This document shows, piece by piece, positions 24,378 through 35,200 of a DNA stretch of 64,000 bases (its first letter is position 1; each line of letters opens with the position of its first letter). The stretch spans positions 124,001 to 188,000 of the forward strand of contig NZ_JAAAMU010000002.1 in the NCBI RefSeq assembly GCF_009909195.1, read 5' to 3'. The DNA comes from Paenibacillus sacheonensis. GTDB taxonomy: Bacteria > Bacillota > Bacilli > Paenibacillales > Paenibacillaceae. Made by a program: the position numbers and the translations under genes. Under the pieces are notes generated by a model. It was not told the DNA's origin. It did not search any database and saw only the letters and a list, made by a program, of their open reading frames with translations.

Positions 24378-26402
24378 ATGAATCAAAGGACCTTAACGAC
24401 GCTGGAATTTTATAAAATCAAAGCCATGCTCGTGGAATACACCGTATCCGACGCGGGCAAGGCGCTTGCTGAACGTCTGGAGCCGAGTACTCGGCTCGGT
24501 CAAGTGAAGGCATGGCTGAACGAAACGGAGGAGGCGGCTGCTCTCTTGGCGGCAGGCGCGAGCGTGCCCCTCTCCGCCATGGAGGGGATCGAGCCGTTCA
24601 TGGCGCTGCTCGGGAAAGGAAAGATCTACACTGAGCAGGAACTTGGCCATCTGGCCGCCTGGCTGACTGCCGTGGCGCAAATGAAGCGTTATATGGACGG
24701 CAAGCGAACGGCGGCCCCGACAGTCAGCGCGTATGCAGACTCGATGCGGGATTGCCCGGAATTGGCGAAGGAGCTCGCGCGCTGCATTCGGCATGGCCGA
24801 ATAACCGACCAAGCCAGTCCGGAGCTTGCCGACATCAGGCGCCATATCGCGGCTGCCGAGGATCGGATCGAGCGCCGAATCAACCAGCTGCTAAGCAAAT
24901 ACAAGAACGCGCTTCAAGAGCAGCTGGTCAGCAAACGGAACGGCCGTTTCGTCATCCCCGTCAAGCGCGAACTGCGCAGGCAGGTGCCCGGCACCGTATG
25001 GGATGAATCGGCCAGCGGTCAAACCTTGTTCGTCGAGCCGGCCGACGTATCCGATTTGCAAGGGGAGCTGCAGCTGTGGAAGAGCGAGGAAGAACGCGAG
25101 CGCACGCAAATCTTGTCGCGCCTGTCGGACTTTGCCGAGACGCATGGCGAGGAGTTCCGCTGGAACGTGGAAGCGATGGCGACGTTTGATTTTATTTTCG
25201 CCCGGGGCAAGCTCGCCCGAACGTACAACGGCATAGCGCCGGCTGTCGTGGATCGGCCGTATGTCCGGTTGACCGAAGCTAGGCATCCGCTGCTCGGGGA
25301 GAAGGCCGTGCCGCTTACGGTCGAGATCGGTGCCCACTGGCGCCAATTGATCATCACGGGTCCGAACACGGGCGGCAAAACCGTCGCGCTCAAGACGATC
25401 GGTCTCTTCGCCCTCATGTGCCAATCGGGTCTGCTGCTGCCCGCAGGCAAAGGAACGGAGCTTGGCATGTTCGAGACCATTCTGGCTGACGTCGGCGACG
25501 GACAGAGCATCGAGCAGTCGCTCAGCACCTTCTCCGCGCATATGGATTGCTTGAGCGGCATGCTTCGTTCGGCGAATGGACGGTCGTTGCTGCTGCTCGA
25601 CGAGCTGGCGGCGGGGACGGATCCCGGCGAAGGCATCGCCTTGTCGATCGCGGTGCTAGAGGAACTGCTCGAGCGCGGGTCCTTGGTTGCGGCGACCACG
25701 CATTTTAACGAGATTAAACGTTTTGCGGCCGCGACGGCTGCCTGCACGAATGCACGGATGGCTTTCGATCCCGAGACGCTGAAGCCGACCTATACGCTGG
25801 AAGTCGGCGAAGCCGGCGACAGTTACGCATTCGCGATTGCCAGGCGCTTCGGGCTGCCTGAACGCGTCGTGCAGCGAGCGGAGCAGCGTGTCGGGCAGGA
25901 GGGGCCGAAACGATCCGAAATCGAAGCCGAAGCCGAAACTGGCATAGGCGCCGCTCATTCCGGAGAATCCGGGAAGCCATCCGCGATGACGGAGCGGAAG
26001 AAGAGACAGCGTCCTTCGAAAAGCGGCAATTCTACCTCGATAAACGATCAAAGTAGCGGGGAAGAGTCCGAGCAGCCAGAGGCAGCGGTCGTGGGGAACA
26101 AGAAACGTCCGTTCGAAATCGGGGATTGCGTGTGGATTTATCCGCTCAAGCGAACGGGCATCGTATACCGTGCAGCAGACGAACGAGGAGACATTATCGT
26201 GCAGGTGCAGAAGACCAAGATGAGCTTCAACCGAAAGCGGCTGTCGCTCTATATCCCGAGCGCCGAGTTGTATCCGGGAGGCGATTACGATCTGGATATC
26301 GTGTTCGAGTCGAAAGAGAACAGGAAGAAACGCAAGCTGATGGGGAGGAAATACGCCCCCGGCGTAACGATCGTTACGCCGGCGGAGGAGAAGGACAGTT
26401 AA
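24378..26402 (+). CDS. MutS2-family ATPase without Smr domain
   Basis: 674 residues from ATG 24378 (AAGGATGG upstream). The core, clamp and ATPase regions match MutS2: LEFYKIKAML at the N-terminus, DESASGQTLFVEP, GPNTGGKT (Walker A), LLLLDELAAGTDPGEG (Walker B) and ATTHFNEIK. MutS2 normally has about 780 residues and ends with a Smr nuclease domain. Here residues 515-590 are a charged linker and the end is a basic KOW-like segment (IGDCVWIYPLKRTGIV). It is therefore probably a paralogue of the ribosome-collision/recombination factor MutS2, lacking the nuclease. Confidence 0.87.
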   Translation: MNQRTLTTLEFYKIKAMLVEYTVSDAGKALAERLEPSTRLGQVKAWLNETEEAAALLAAGASVPLSAMEGIEPFMALLGKGKIYTEQELGHLAAWLTAVAQMKRYMDGKRTAAPTVSAYADSMRDCPELAKELARCIRHGRITDQASPELADIRRHIAAAEDRIERRINQLLSKYKNALQEQLVSKRNGRFVIPVKRELRRQVPGTVWDESASGQTLFVEPADVSDLQGELQLWKSEEERERTQILSRLSDFAETHGEEFRWNVEAMATFDFIFARGKLARTYNGIAPAVVDRPYVRLTEARHPLLGEKAVPLTVEIGAHWRQLIITGPNTGGKTVALKTIGLFALMCQSGLLLPAGKGTELGMFETILADVGDGQSIEQSLSTFSAHMDCLSGMLRSANGRSLLLLDELAAGTDPGEGIALSIAVLEELLERGSLVAATTHFNEIKRFAAATAACTNARMAFDPETLKPTYTLEVGEAGDSYAFAIARRFGLPERVVQRAEQRVGQEGPKRSEIEAEAETGIGAAHSGESGKPSAMTERKKRQRPSKSGNSTSINDQSSGEESEQPEAAVVGNKKRPFEIGDCVWIYPLKRTGIVYRAADERGDIIVQVQKTKMSFNRKRLSLYIPSAELYPGGDYDLDIVFESKENRKKRKLMGRKYAPGVTIVTPAEEKDS

Positions 26403-26480
26403 AGCTGCTCCTGCTGGCAGTGGCTAAGACTAGGATCTGATGCAGGAATTATGGTCGGGCTGCAGTCCATTGGCGCTGCT

Positions 26481-27122
26481 TCAGTCCCGGCTTTCAATGA
26501 CGAGCAGCAAACCGCCGTCGATTTCGATCAGCCCCTCATGCTCTTGCAGACGATTGCTGATGCCGATGGATTGACCGATCTCGATCGTCGCTTCATGAAG
26601 CGGGTATTGGAAGCCGGACAGCGTAATGCCGGTCACCGTCTCCGAGAGCGGGAGCAGCGAGATGTAGGAGAAACCGTGATCCGCTATCCGCAGCTTCCTG
26701 GTTACGAGGCGAATGCGGTTGTGCTCGTCCATCAGGCAAGCAGGAACATTCGCGCGCGCGGCAAGGCGGAGCAGATGCACGTTTGCCAGCGTATGGTCGA
26801 ACCGCGTTCCGAGTGCGCCGACCATGACGATCTCCCGCGGGTTCTTGTCCACGGCCAGGCGCCAGGCAAGCTCGGTATCCGTGTAGTCCTTATCGATGGG
26901 GTCGTAGTCATGCGTTTCGCCGCTGAACCGGCGGATCTGATCCAGTTCCTCCGCGGTTACGGAATCGAAGTCGCCGAGCGCGATATCAGGCCGGATGCCG
27001 TGCCGCACGAGAAATAACGCGCCGGCGTCCGCGCCGATAATATAGTCGTCCGGTCCGATGATAGGAATGGCCCATTCCCCCAATCTTCCGCCGGTCACGA
27101 TTATGATGCGTCTATCTTTCAT
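26481..27122 (-). CDS. thiN: Thiamine diphosphokinase
   Basis: 213 residues matching B. subtilis ThiN (YloS), which transfers pyrophosphate from ATP to thiamine. Signatures: VTGGRLGEW near the N-terminus, GADAGALFL, ALGDFDSV, DKDYTDTELA (substrate/Mg binding), GALGTRFDHTLANV, and a C-terminal beta domain with SGFQYPL. In Bacillus thiN follows rpe; here it stands alone, convergent with the MutS2-like gene and divergent from the TRIC gene. The start is ATG 27122 on the minus strand. Confidence 0.93.
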   Translation of the reverse strand: MKDRRIIIVTGGRLGEWAIPIIGPDDYIIGADAGALFLVRHGIRPDIALGDFDSVTAEELDQIRRFSGETHDYDPIDKDYTDTELAWRLAVDKNPREIVMVGALGTRFDHTLANVHLLRLAARANVPACLMDEHNRIRLVTRKLRIADHGFSYISLLPLSETVTGITLSGFQYPLHEATIEIGQSIGISNRLQEHEGLIEIDGGLLLVIESRD

Positions 27123-27331
27123 GGCTGTCGATGCCGCCTTTCCGATCTGTACGATGATTGCTTTAGCCAGTATACTTCCGATAGGCGCGGTTGACCATAC
27201 ATCTTAACCATGCAGGTCTCGCAGGGGGCGTATGGTCGTCTCTTGCAAACTTACCCTTGATCAATGCGTCGGCCACGGCTAAAATGAGTAAGGATTTAAG
27301 AATAGTGCGGAACTGGCGGAGGCAACATGAG

Positions 27332-28045
27332 ATGAATGCTGCGGTGGATATGGACATTTTTACGGTTTTCAGCATTATCGGCACCATCGCGTTCGCAATG
27401 AGCGGCGCGATCGTCGCGATGGAAGAAGAGTACGACATTCTGGGCGTGTACGTGCTTGGACTCGTAACGGCCTTCGGAGGCGGCGTCATACGCAACTTGC
27501 TGATCGGCGTCCCGATTCCGACGATATGGACGCAGGGCATGCTGCTGAAGACGGCAGTCATTGCGATGACCGTCGCATTCGTGCTTCCGCTGAAATGGAT
27601 TCACACGTGGAAGAAGAGCGAGGCGTTCTTCGATGCCATCGGCTTGTCGGCGTTCGCGATTCAAGGCGCGCTGTACGCAACGGGCAAATACCCGCTAAGC
27701 GCGGTCATGGTGGCCGCGATGCTGACGGGTATCGGCGGAGGCATGATCAGGGACGTGCTTGCGGGGCGGAAGCCGCTCGTGCTGCGCGACGAGATCTATG
27801 CGGTGTGGGCATTAAGCGCGGGGGCCGCAATCGGACTCAGCTGGTTCAAAACGCCGGTCGAATTGCTGGTCTTGTTCGCGATCGTCATCTTATTCCGCAT
27901 GCTGTCGGTCCATTACGGCTGGCGGCTGCCGCGCAGGTCGCTCAAGTACGCGCTTTCGCAATCGGTCTTCGAGGATGAGAACCGGGCGGCCGCGGCTGCG
28001 AAGAAGAACGAGCAATTAGAGTTAAAGGAAGGAGAACGGCAATGA
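27332..28045 (+). CDS. TRIC-type (UPF0126) cation channel family protein
   Basis: About 237 residues with seven hydrophobic helices in two repeats of the bacterial TRIC/YadS family. Each repeat carries a Gly-rich kink: TAFGGGVIRNLLIG and TGIGGGMIRDVLAG. The start is ATG 27332 with GGCGGAGG at 27316-27322; upstream in-frame ATGs lack a ribosome binding site. Family members form homotrimeric monovalent cation channels; some may carry glycine, so substrate is uncertain. It overlaps the next gene by four bases. Confidence 0.9.
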   Translation: MNAAVDMDIFTVFSIIGTIAFAMSGAIVAMEEEYDILGVYVLGLVTAFGGGVIRNLLIGVPIPTIWTQGMLLKTAVIAMTVAFVLPLKWIHTWKKSEAFFDAIGLSAFAIQGALYATGKYPLSAVMVAAMLTGIGGGMIRDVLAGRKPLVLRDEIYAVWALSAGAAIGLSWFKTPVELLVLFAIVILFRMLSVHYGWRLPRRSLKYALSQSVFEDENRAAAAAKKNEQLELKEGERQ

Positions 28046-28524
28046 TTCGAGTATTGTTTGTTTGTCTCGGCAATATATGCCGTTCGCCGATGGCGGAAGC
28101 GGTGTTTCGCGATCGTTTGAAGGCGTTGGGACTGGAAGAGCGGATCGAGACGGATTCCGCGGGAACGGGAGATTGGCATCTGTGCAAGCCGCCGCATGAG
28201 GGGACTCGGGCGCTGCTGGACCATCATGGCATTTCCTATGAAGGCATTCGCGCGCGGCAAGTGCTGCTGGACGATTTTAGCCGATTCGATTATATCGTAT
28301 GCATGGACAGAAACAACGAGCGCGACGTCAGGCAGGTGTTCGGGAGCAAGGCCGACAACAACGCGAAAGTATTCAAGTTCATGGATTTGCTGCCGGCGCA
28401 CGAGAGCGACGACGTGCCCGATCCGTATTACACCGGTAACTTCGAAGAGGTATATGGACTCGTCTCCGAAGGCTGCGACAGGCTGCTGGACCGAATCCGG
28501 GAAGAGCATCCCGACCAATTCTAA
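28042..28524 (+). CDS. Low-molecular-weight protein-tyrosine-phosphatase
   Basis: 160 residues. The P-loop C-x5-R-S is at residues 8-15 (VCLGNICRSP) and the general-acid Asp is in DDVPDPYYTG. It hydrolyses phosphotyrosine on cytoplasmic proteins. The start overlaps the channel gene stop (ATGA), implying co-translation. The B. subtilis counterparts are YfkJ and YwlE; YwlE is an arginine phosphatase. The P-loop residue after the Cys is Leu here, so tyrosine specificity is likely but not proven. Confidence 0.93.
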   Translation: MIRVLFVCLGNICRSPMAEAVFRDRLKALGLEERIETDSAGTGDWHLCKPPHEGTRALLDHHGISYEGIRARQVLLDDFSRFDYIVCMDRNNERDVRQVFGSKADNNAKVFKFMDLLPAHESDDVPDPYYTGNFEEVYGLVSEGCDRLLDRIREEHPDQF

Positions 28525-28544
28525 CGGCTCCATGCCAAAGAAAG

Positions 28545-28586
28545 AAAAAGCAGCGTGCTTCCCGCGGGAGGCTGCGCTGCTTTTTT
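28545..28586. terminator. Bidirectional terminator
   Basis: AAAAAGCAGCG (28545-28555) pairs with CGCTGCTTTTT (28575-28585) and is flanked by A and T runs. It separates two convergent genes. Confidence 0.88.
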
Positions 28587-28622
28587 CGTATGATTTGATT
28601 CCGATTAATCGTTTGCTCTCGC

Positions 28623-29363
28623 TCAGCTCTCCGACTGCAGAAAGCTGCGCAGCGCTTCGGGAATGTACGGCTGCCAGAAGCCCCAGACATGGTCGCCGTC
28701 ATGCTCGCCATAGATCGTCGACGCGCCTTTGCGTTCCAGAATGGCGCGCATGTCCCGGTTCATCTCGACGAAATCGTAGACGCCGTGGTCGGATTTAAAC
28801 GCCGTCTCCTGGAGACCGACGATCATATAGAGAACCAGCGCGCTCAAATCGCCTGTTTCTTCGGCGATTTTGCGGGTTGCGGGATAATAGGCCCCCGACA
28901 AGGAAATAATTTGATGGAATAAATTGGGGAAAGCCAAGGCGATAAGGAAGCTGACGGAGCCTCCGAGCGAGTCGCCGGCCAGAATCCGCGATTCCGATTC
29001 GCGGCGAATCGGATACTTATCTTCAATAAACGGTATCAGTTCTTCGCCGAAGAAGGATACATACGCCTGATGCCGGTCGCCGTTAGGCGCATATTCGCTC
29101 GTGCGATGCTGAAGATCGACATCGACGCCGACGATGATGAAGGGCTCGATGCCCTCGTCCAGTATAAGTTGGTTCGCAGTCGTGGCAATACGGCCGAAGT
29201 TGAAAAACTGCTCGCCGTCCTGGCAGTAAACGACAGGATAGCTTAGCAGCTCGTTGTAACCCGGCGGCAAATAAACGCGCAGGTTTCGCGAGCCTTCCGG
29301 CAAATATCGGCTCGATACGACTTCTTTCACGATCGTCCTTTTCAAATAGCGTTCATCCGTCAT
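28623..29363 (-). CDS. Esterase family protein (enterochelin-esterase-like)
   Basis: A 246-residue alpha/beta hydrolase. The nucleophile elbow is AGDSLGGS and the catalytic His is in DGDHVWGFW. LRVYLPPGYN and VVYCQDGEQFF are typical of the esterase D / Fes / IroE family. No signal peptide is seen, so it is cytoplasmic and may cleave siderophore or acyl esters. The start at ATG 29363 follows GAAAGGAGA on the minus strand. No siderophore genes are nearby. Confidence 0.87.
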   Translation of the reverse strand: MTDERYLKRTIVKEVVSSRYLPEGSRNLRVYLPPGYNELLSYPVVYCQDGEQFFNFGRIATTANQLILDEGIEPFIIVGVDVDLQHRTSEYAPNGDRHQAYVSFFGEELIPFIEDKYPIRRESESRILAGDSLGGSVSFLIALAFPNLFHQIISLSGAYYPATRKIAEETGDLSALVLYMIVGLQETAFKSDHGVYDFVEMNRDMRAILERKGASTIYGEHDGDHVWGFWQPYIPEALRSFLQSES

Positions 29364-29560
29364 GAGGGAAATCTCCTTTCACTTGCATGGATTAGGAATG
29401 GATTGGGTAAACAAAAGGGAGGCTAGTTCGGCATGGCCGCGGGTTTTCCGTGCTGTTGTATTATGCTGTACTAGTAATGGATAATATCTGTTACATATAC
29501 AATTTAGCAGGATTATAGAGAAAAGATTGCCGAGTTCAGCGGTTTTTGATGCATTATGCT

Positions 29561-29590
29561 TTGACCATTACGGTTAAACAGGTTTATAAT
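29561..29590 (+). promoter_or_regulatory. Predicted SigmaA promoter of the pdh operon
   Basis: TTGACC (29561-29566), 18-nt spacer, TATAAT (29585-29590). It lies in an AT-rich stretch 55 bp before the pdhA start, giving a leader of about 48 nt with GAGGTGA as ribosome binding site. The rest of the 280-bp gap to the esterase gene shows nothing else. Confidence 0.8.
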
Positions 29591-29638
29591 CATTCTATAA
29601 CAGAGCTACTCGTTTTTTCAAATATTCAACTGAGGTGA

Positions 29639-30712
<1,074 letters not shown>

Positions 30713-30753
30713 TGGGATGCATATAGATGCAAGCTAAGGAGGAACTCGCGACA

Positions 30754-31731
30754 ATGGCTCAAATGAATATGAAAGAAGCGATCCGCGATGCAATGCGCGT
30801 GGAGCTTAAAAACGATCCGAACGTAATCGTCTTCGGAGAAGACGTCGGTAAAGTCGGCGGTGTATTCCGCGCAACGGAAGGACTGCAGGGCGAATTCGGC
30901 GAAGAGCGCGTATTTGATACGCCGCTCGCGGAATCCGCGATTGCGGGCATGGCCGTCGGCATGGGCCTTCAAGGCTTCCGTCCGGTAGCGGAAATCCAAT
31001 TCGTCGGTTTTATCTATGAAGCACTCGACCAAATGTTCGTACAAGCCGCGCGCATGCGTTACCGTTCCGGCGGCCGCTACAACTCGCCGATCGTATTCCG
31101 TACGCCTTTCGGAGGCGGCGTCAAAGCAGCCGAGCTGCATACGGACTCCCTTGAAGGCTTGGCGATCCAAACGCCGGGCATCAAGGTCATCGTGCCTTCG
31201 AATCCGTATGATGCCAAAGGCCTTCTGGTATCTGCGATCCGCGATAACGATCCGGTGTTCTTCATGGAACACTTGAACCTGTACCACGCTTTCCGCCAAG
31301 ACGTGCCCGAAGAGGCCTACACCGTTGAAATCGGAAAAGCAAACATCGTTCGCGAAGGCGCCGACGTCACGATCATCGCATACGGCTTGATGGTTCACAC
31401 GGCGATGAAGGCGGCCGAAGAGCTCGAGAAGAACGGTGTTAAAGCCGAAGTCATCGATTTGCGCACGCTTCTTCCGCTCGACATCGAGACGATCGTCGCG
31501 TCCATTCAGAAGACGAACCGCGCGATCGTCGTTCAAGAAGCGCAGAAAACGTCCGGTGCCGCTGCCGAGATCATCGCGCAAATCAACGAGTATGCCATCC
31601 TTCACCTGGAAGCGCCGGTACTTCGCGTTACGGGCCCGGATACGGTTTACCCTTACGCTCAAATCGAAGACAGCTGGCTTCCGAACGTGGACCGCATCGT
31701 GAAGGCCGCTAACCAAGTCATTAACTTTTAA
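30754..31731 (+). CDS. pdhB: Pyruvate dehydrogenase E1 beta subunit
   Basis: 325 residues from ATG 30754, with AAGGAGG at 30736-30742 (an earlier in-frame ATG at 30727 lies before that site). Conserved stretches include VFGEDVGKVGGVFRAT, RVFDTPLAESAIAG, PFGGGVKAAELH and the C-terminal transketolase domain with LRTLLPLD. Partner of PdhA. Codon use is strongly biased, as expected of a highly expressed gene. Confidence 0.97.
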   Translation: MAQMNMKEAIRDAMRVELKNDPNVIVFGEDVGKVGGVFRATEGLQGEFGEERVFDTPLAESAIAGMAVGMGLQGFRPVAEIQFVGFIYEALDQMFVQAARMRYRSGGRYNSPIVFRTPFGGGVKAAELHTDSLEGLAIQTPGIKVIVPSNPYDAKGLLVSAIRDNDPVFFMEHLNLYHAFRQDVPEEAYTVEIGKANIVREGADVTIIAYGLMVHTAMKAAEELEKNGVKAEVIDLRTLLPLDIETIVASIQKTNRAIVVQEAQKTSGAAAEIIAQINEYAILHLEAPVLRVTGPDTVYPYAQIEDSWLPNVDRIVKAANQVINF

Positions 31732-31788
31732 TTGCATCGCTGGACGACAATAGGGCAGGTCGTGAGACCTGGAAGGAGGTCACGGGAC

Positions 31789-33120
31789 GTGGCAAAGTTT
31801 GAGTATCGTTTCCCGGAGCTGGGCGAAGGCTTGCATGAAGGCGAAATCGTTAAAATGCATATCAAGCCCGGCGATACGGTAACGGATGAAGATATCATCA
31901 TGGAAGTGCAGAACGACAAGGCGATCGTCGAGGTTCCTTGTCCTGTGAACGGCAAAGTGCTCGAAGTGCTTGTGAAAGACGGACAGGTTTGCCACGTGGG
32001 CGATATCGTCGCAGTCATCGATGCCGAAGGCGAAGTGCCTGAGCAGGCAGCGCCGGCAGGCGGCGGTCACAGTGCGCCGGCACCGGCTGCCGAAGCTCCG
32101 AAAGTCGTTGAAGCCCCTAAGGCCGAAGCTCCTAAAGCAGAAGCGGCACCGGCGGCAGCGCCTGCACCGGCTTCGAAGCCGGCAGGCGGACTTGTGCTGG
32201 CTACGCCTAGCGTTCGCAAGTTCTCTCGCGAGCAAGGCGTCGACATTGCGACCGTAACGGGCTCCGGCAAGAACGGACGCATTACGCGAGAAGACATTTC
32301 GGCATTCGCATCGGGCGGCGGCGCGGCTGCAGCCGGCGCATCTGCCGGCCAAGCGCCGGAAACGGCGGCTAGCGAAGCCAAAGCTGCTCCTTCAGCGGCA
32401 GCGGCACCCGTCGGCGACCGCGCGGAAGAGCGCGTGCCGTTCAAGGGCATTCGAAAAGCGATCGCTAACGCGATGGTTAAATCCGTTTACACGGCGCCTC
32501 ATGTTACGATCATGGACGAAGTGGACGTTACGGCGCTCGTCGAGCTTCGTACCAAAGCGAAGCCGTTGGCCGAGAAGAAAGGCGTCAAGCTGACTTATCT
32601 GCCGTTTATCGTGAAAGCACTCGTAGCGGCTTGCCGCCAGTTCCCGATCATGAACGCGATGCTCGACGAAGAGAAGCAAGAAATCGTCTACAAGAAGTAC
32701 TACAATATCGGCATCGCCACGGATACGGACAACGGCTTGGTCGTTCCGGTTATTCCGGACGCGGACCGCAAGAACGTGTGGATGGTCGCTGACGCTATTC
32801 GCGACCTCGCAGTCAAAGCACGCGACGGCAAGCTGAGCGCGCAAGAGATGAGAGGCAGCACCATCAGCATCACGAACATCGGTTCCGCAGGCGGCATGTT
32901 CTTCACGCCGGTCATCAACTTCCCTGAAGTCGCAATTCTCGGCACGGGCCGGATCTCCGAAAAGCCGGTCGTCAAGAACGGCGAGATCGTTGCAGGCCAT
33001 GTCATGGCCCTGTCCCTAAGCTTTGACCACCGTCTGATTGACGGCGCGACAGCTCAAAACTTCATGAACTACATCAAACAGCTGCTTGCTGATCCGCAAT
33101 TACTTGTAATGGAGGTCTAA
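31789..33120 (+). CDS. pdhC: Dihydrolipoamide acetyltransferase (E2)
   Basis: 443 residues from GTG 31789, preceded by AAGGAGGT at 31773-31780. Domain order: one lipoyl domain (1-80, lipoyl Lys44 in VQNDKAIV), an Ala/Pro/Glu linker, a subunit-binding domain (about 135-170, [14 protein letters not shown] ... [11 protein letters not shown]), a second Ala-rich linker, and the catalytic domain ending with [13 protein letters not shown]. It forms the core of the PDH complex and transfers acetyl groups to CoA. Confidence 0.97.
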   Translation: MAKFEYRFPELGEGLHEGEIVKMHIKPGDTVTDEDIIMEVQNDKAIVEVPCPVNGKVLEVLVKDGQVCHVGDIVAVIDAEGEVPEQAAPAGGGHSAPAPAAEAPKVVEAPKAEAPKAEAAPAAAPAPASKPAGGLVLATPSVRKFSREQGVDIATVTGSGKNGRITREDISAFASGGGAAAAGASAGQAPETAASEAKAAPSAAAAPVGDRAEERVPFKGIRKAIANAMVKSVYTAPHVTIMDEVDVTALVELRTKAKPLAEKKGVKLTYLPFIVKALVAACRQFPIMNAMLDEEKQEIVYKKYYNIGIATDTDNGLVVPVIPDADRKNVWMVADAIRDLAVKARDGKLSAQEMRGSTISITNIGSAGGMFFTPVINFPEVAILGTGRISEKPVVKNGEIVAGHVMALSLSFDHRLIDGATAQNFMNYIKQLLADPQLLVMEV

Positions 33121-33124
33121 AACT

Positions 33125-34540
33125 ATGGTCGTAGGCGACGCTTCACTCGATATTGATTTGCTAGTCATCGGTGCGGGACCGGGGGGTTACGTTGCAGCTA
33201 TTCGCGCAGCGCAGCTTGGTCAAAACGTACTCGTCGTGGATAAACAATACGTAGGCGGCGTGTGCTTGAACGTGGGTTGTATCCCGTCCAAAGCGCTCAT
33301 CTCCGCATCTCATCAATATGAATCCATCAGCCATGCGTCGGAATTCGGTATCACGGCTTCCGACGTGAAGGTGGAATGGAGCAAGGTACAGGAGTTCAAG
33401 AACGGCGTCGTCAAGAAATTGACGGGCGGGGTAGCTTCGCTTCTGAAAGCGAACAAGATCCAATATTTCGCCGGCGAAGTCATGTTCATCAACGAGAACG
33501 AAGCGCGGGTCTTCAATGACCAAGAAGCGCCTCGTTACCGCTTCAAGAATTGCATCATCGCTACGGGTTCCCGTCCGATCGAATTGAAGGCATTCCCTTA
33601 CGGCGGACGCATCGTTTCTTCCACGGGCGCGTTGTCGCTGCCTGAAATTCCGAAGAGCCTCGTCGTTATCGGCGGCGGATACATCGGTATCGAGCTTGGT
33701 CAAATGTATTCGAAATTCGGCACGCAAGTGACGATTATCGAAGGCTCCGACAGCATTCTGCCGGGCTTCGATTCCGACATGTCCTCGCTCGTGGCGAAGA
33801 AGCTGAAAGCGGCGAAAGCCGAAATCGTAACCGGTGCCCAAGCGAAGAGCGCGGAGCAAACGGACAAAGACGTCACGGTCACGTATACCGTTGGCGGCGA
33901 AGACAAGCAAGTGACTGCCGACTACCTGCTCGTTACGGTAGGACGTCGTCCGAATACGGACGGCGAGCTTGGCCTTGACCTGATCAACATGAAGGTATCG
34001 GACCGCGGTCTGATCGAAGTCGACGAGCAATGCCGTACGAGCATTCCGCATATCTATGCGATCGGCGACATCATCGCGGGACCTGCGCTCGCGCACAAAG
34101 CGATGTACGAAGGCCGCGTCGCGGCTGAAGTTATTGCCGGTCAACCTAGCACGATCGACTACAAATGCATTCCGCTCGTCGTCTTCTCCGATCCTGAATG
34201 CTCCAGCGTGGGTTACAGCGAGAAGGAAGCGAAAGAAAAGGGCCACAACGTTAAAGTGGGCAAATTCCCGTTCAACATCAATGGACGCGCGTTGTCGCTT
34301 GGCGTAAAAGAAGGCTTCGTTAAGATCGTCGCAGACGCAGACAACGGTCTGGTGCTCGGCGCGCAAATCGCCGGTATCGAAGCGTCCAACATGATCGCGG
34401 AGCTGGGTCTTGCCATCGAGATGGGCGCGACGCTCGAAGATATCGCGCTGACGATCCATGCTCATCCGACGCTCGGCGAGATCGTTCTGGATGCGGTCGA
34501 GATGGCGCTTGGCCACCCGATCCATGCCATCGCGAAATAA
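33125..34540 (+). CDS. pdhD: Dihydrolipoamide dehydrogenase (E3)
   Basis: 471 residues. FAD motif VIGAGPGGYVAA, redox disulfide C47-x4-C52 (GVCLNVGCIPSK), NAD motif VIGGGYIGIELG, second FAD motif YAIGDIIAGPALAHKA, and active-site His/Glu in HAHPTLGE. It reoxidises dihydrolipoyl-E2 with NAD. It begins four bases after the pdhC stop. A terminator follows, closing the operon. Confidence 0.97.
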   Translation: MVVGDASLDIDLLVIGAGPGGYVAAIRAAQLGQNVLVVDKQYVGGVCLNVGCIPSKALISASHQYESISHASEFGITASDVKVEWSKVQEFKNGVVKKLTGGVASLLKANKIQYFAGEVMFINENEARVFNDQEAPRYRFKNCIIATGSRPIELKAFPYGGRIVSSTGALSLPEIPKSLVVIGGGYIGIELGQMYSKFGTQVTIIEGSDSILPGFDSDMSSLVAKKLKAAKAEIVTGAQAKSAEQTDKDVTVTYTVGGEDKQVTADYLLVTVGRRPNTDGELGLDLINMKVSDRGLIEVDEQCRTSIPHIYAIGDIIAGPALAHKAMYEGRVAAEVIAGQPSTIDYKCIPLVVFSDPECSSVGYSEKEAKEKGHNVKVGKFPFNINGRALSLGVKEGFVKIVADADNGLVLGAQIAGIEASNMIAELGLAIEMGATLEDIALTIHAHPTLGEIVLDAVEMALGHPIHAIAK

Positions 34541-34577
34541 TTTTGCAGAAATGAATAGGATATTATAAATACGAGCG

Positions 34578-34618
34578 AGAGGTCACGCCGCAGCAGTTCT
34601 GCAGGCGGGCCTCTTTTT
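34578..34618 (+). terminator. Terminator of the pdh operon
   Basis: AGAGG (34578-34582) with CCTCT (34610-34614), CGCC with GGCG inside, and GCAG/CTGC at the tip, followed by T5. Confidence 0.8.
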
Positions 34619-34670
34619 ACATCGCTCAAGCTTTTCTCATAGGCATACATAACGCAGGAGGTGAACGGCA

Positions 34671-35159
34671 ATGTCCGAGAACGGCAAATCAACCCACGAG
34701 TCCCGTTCTTCCATGATGCAGCTTATCTTTCCGTCGGATACGAATTATCACGGCACGATGTTCGGCGGCAAGGTCATGGAATACATGGATAAGATCGCGG
34801 CGATAACGAGCATGCGGCACGCGCGCGGTCCCGTGGTGACGGCATCGACGGACAGCCTGGATTTCGTAGCTCCGATTCGGGTCGGCGATATGATCGACGT
34901 GGAAGCATTCGTGACATGGACGCACCGAAGCTCCATGGAAATCTATGTGAAAGTAGAGACGGAGAATGTCTACACGGGGGAACGGAGGACGGCGGTAACC
35001 GCCTTCTTCTCCTTCGTCGCGCTGGACGAGAACAACAAACCGAGGCCGGTCGCGCCCATCATTCCCCAAACGCCGGAAGAAGAAGCGCTGCACAGCTCGG
35101 CACCTGCCCGTTATGAACTTCGCATGCAGCGAAAGCAGGACAGAATCGACAAGAAGTGA
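34671..35159 (+). CDS. Acyl-CoA thioesterase (hotdog fold)
   Basis: 162 residues resembling B. subtilis YkhA and cytosolic acyl-CoA hydrolases. The conserved opening is FPSDTNYHGTMFGGKVMEYMDKIAAI, here split: FPSDTNYHGTMFGG holds the catalytic loop and the hotdog helix follows. It cleaves acyl-CoA to free fatty acid and CoA. AGGAGGTGA precedes ATG 34671. It lies 41 bp before thyA; co-transcription is possible but the functions are unrelated. Confidence 0.92.
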   Translation: MSENGKSTHESRSSMMQLIFPSDTNYHGTMFGGKVMEYMDKIAAITSMRHARGPVVTASTDSLDFVAPIRVGDMIDVEAFVTWTHRSSMEIYVKVETENVYTGERRTAVTAFFSFVALDENNKPRPVAPIIPQTPEEEALHSSAPARYELRMQRKQDRIDKK

Positions 35160-35200
35160 TAAACTAAGAGTTACTATGCGGCTGGCAGGAGTGAAACAAA

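Noticed and set aside
26451-27017. 188-residue plus-strand open frame opposite thiN
   Set aside because: ThiN on the minus strand has all family motifs; the plus frame has none and no ribosome binding site.
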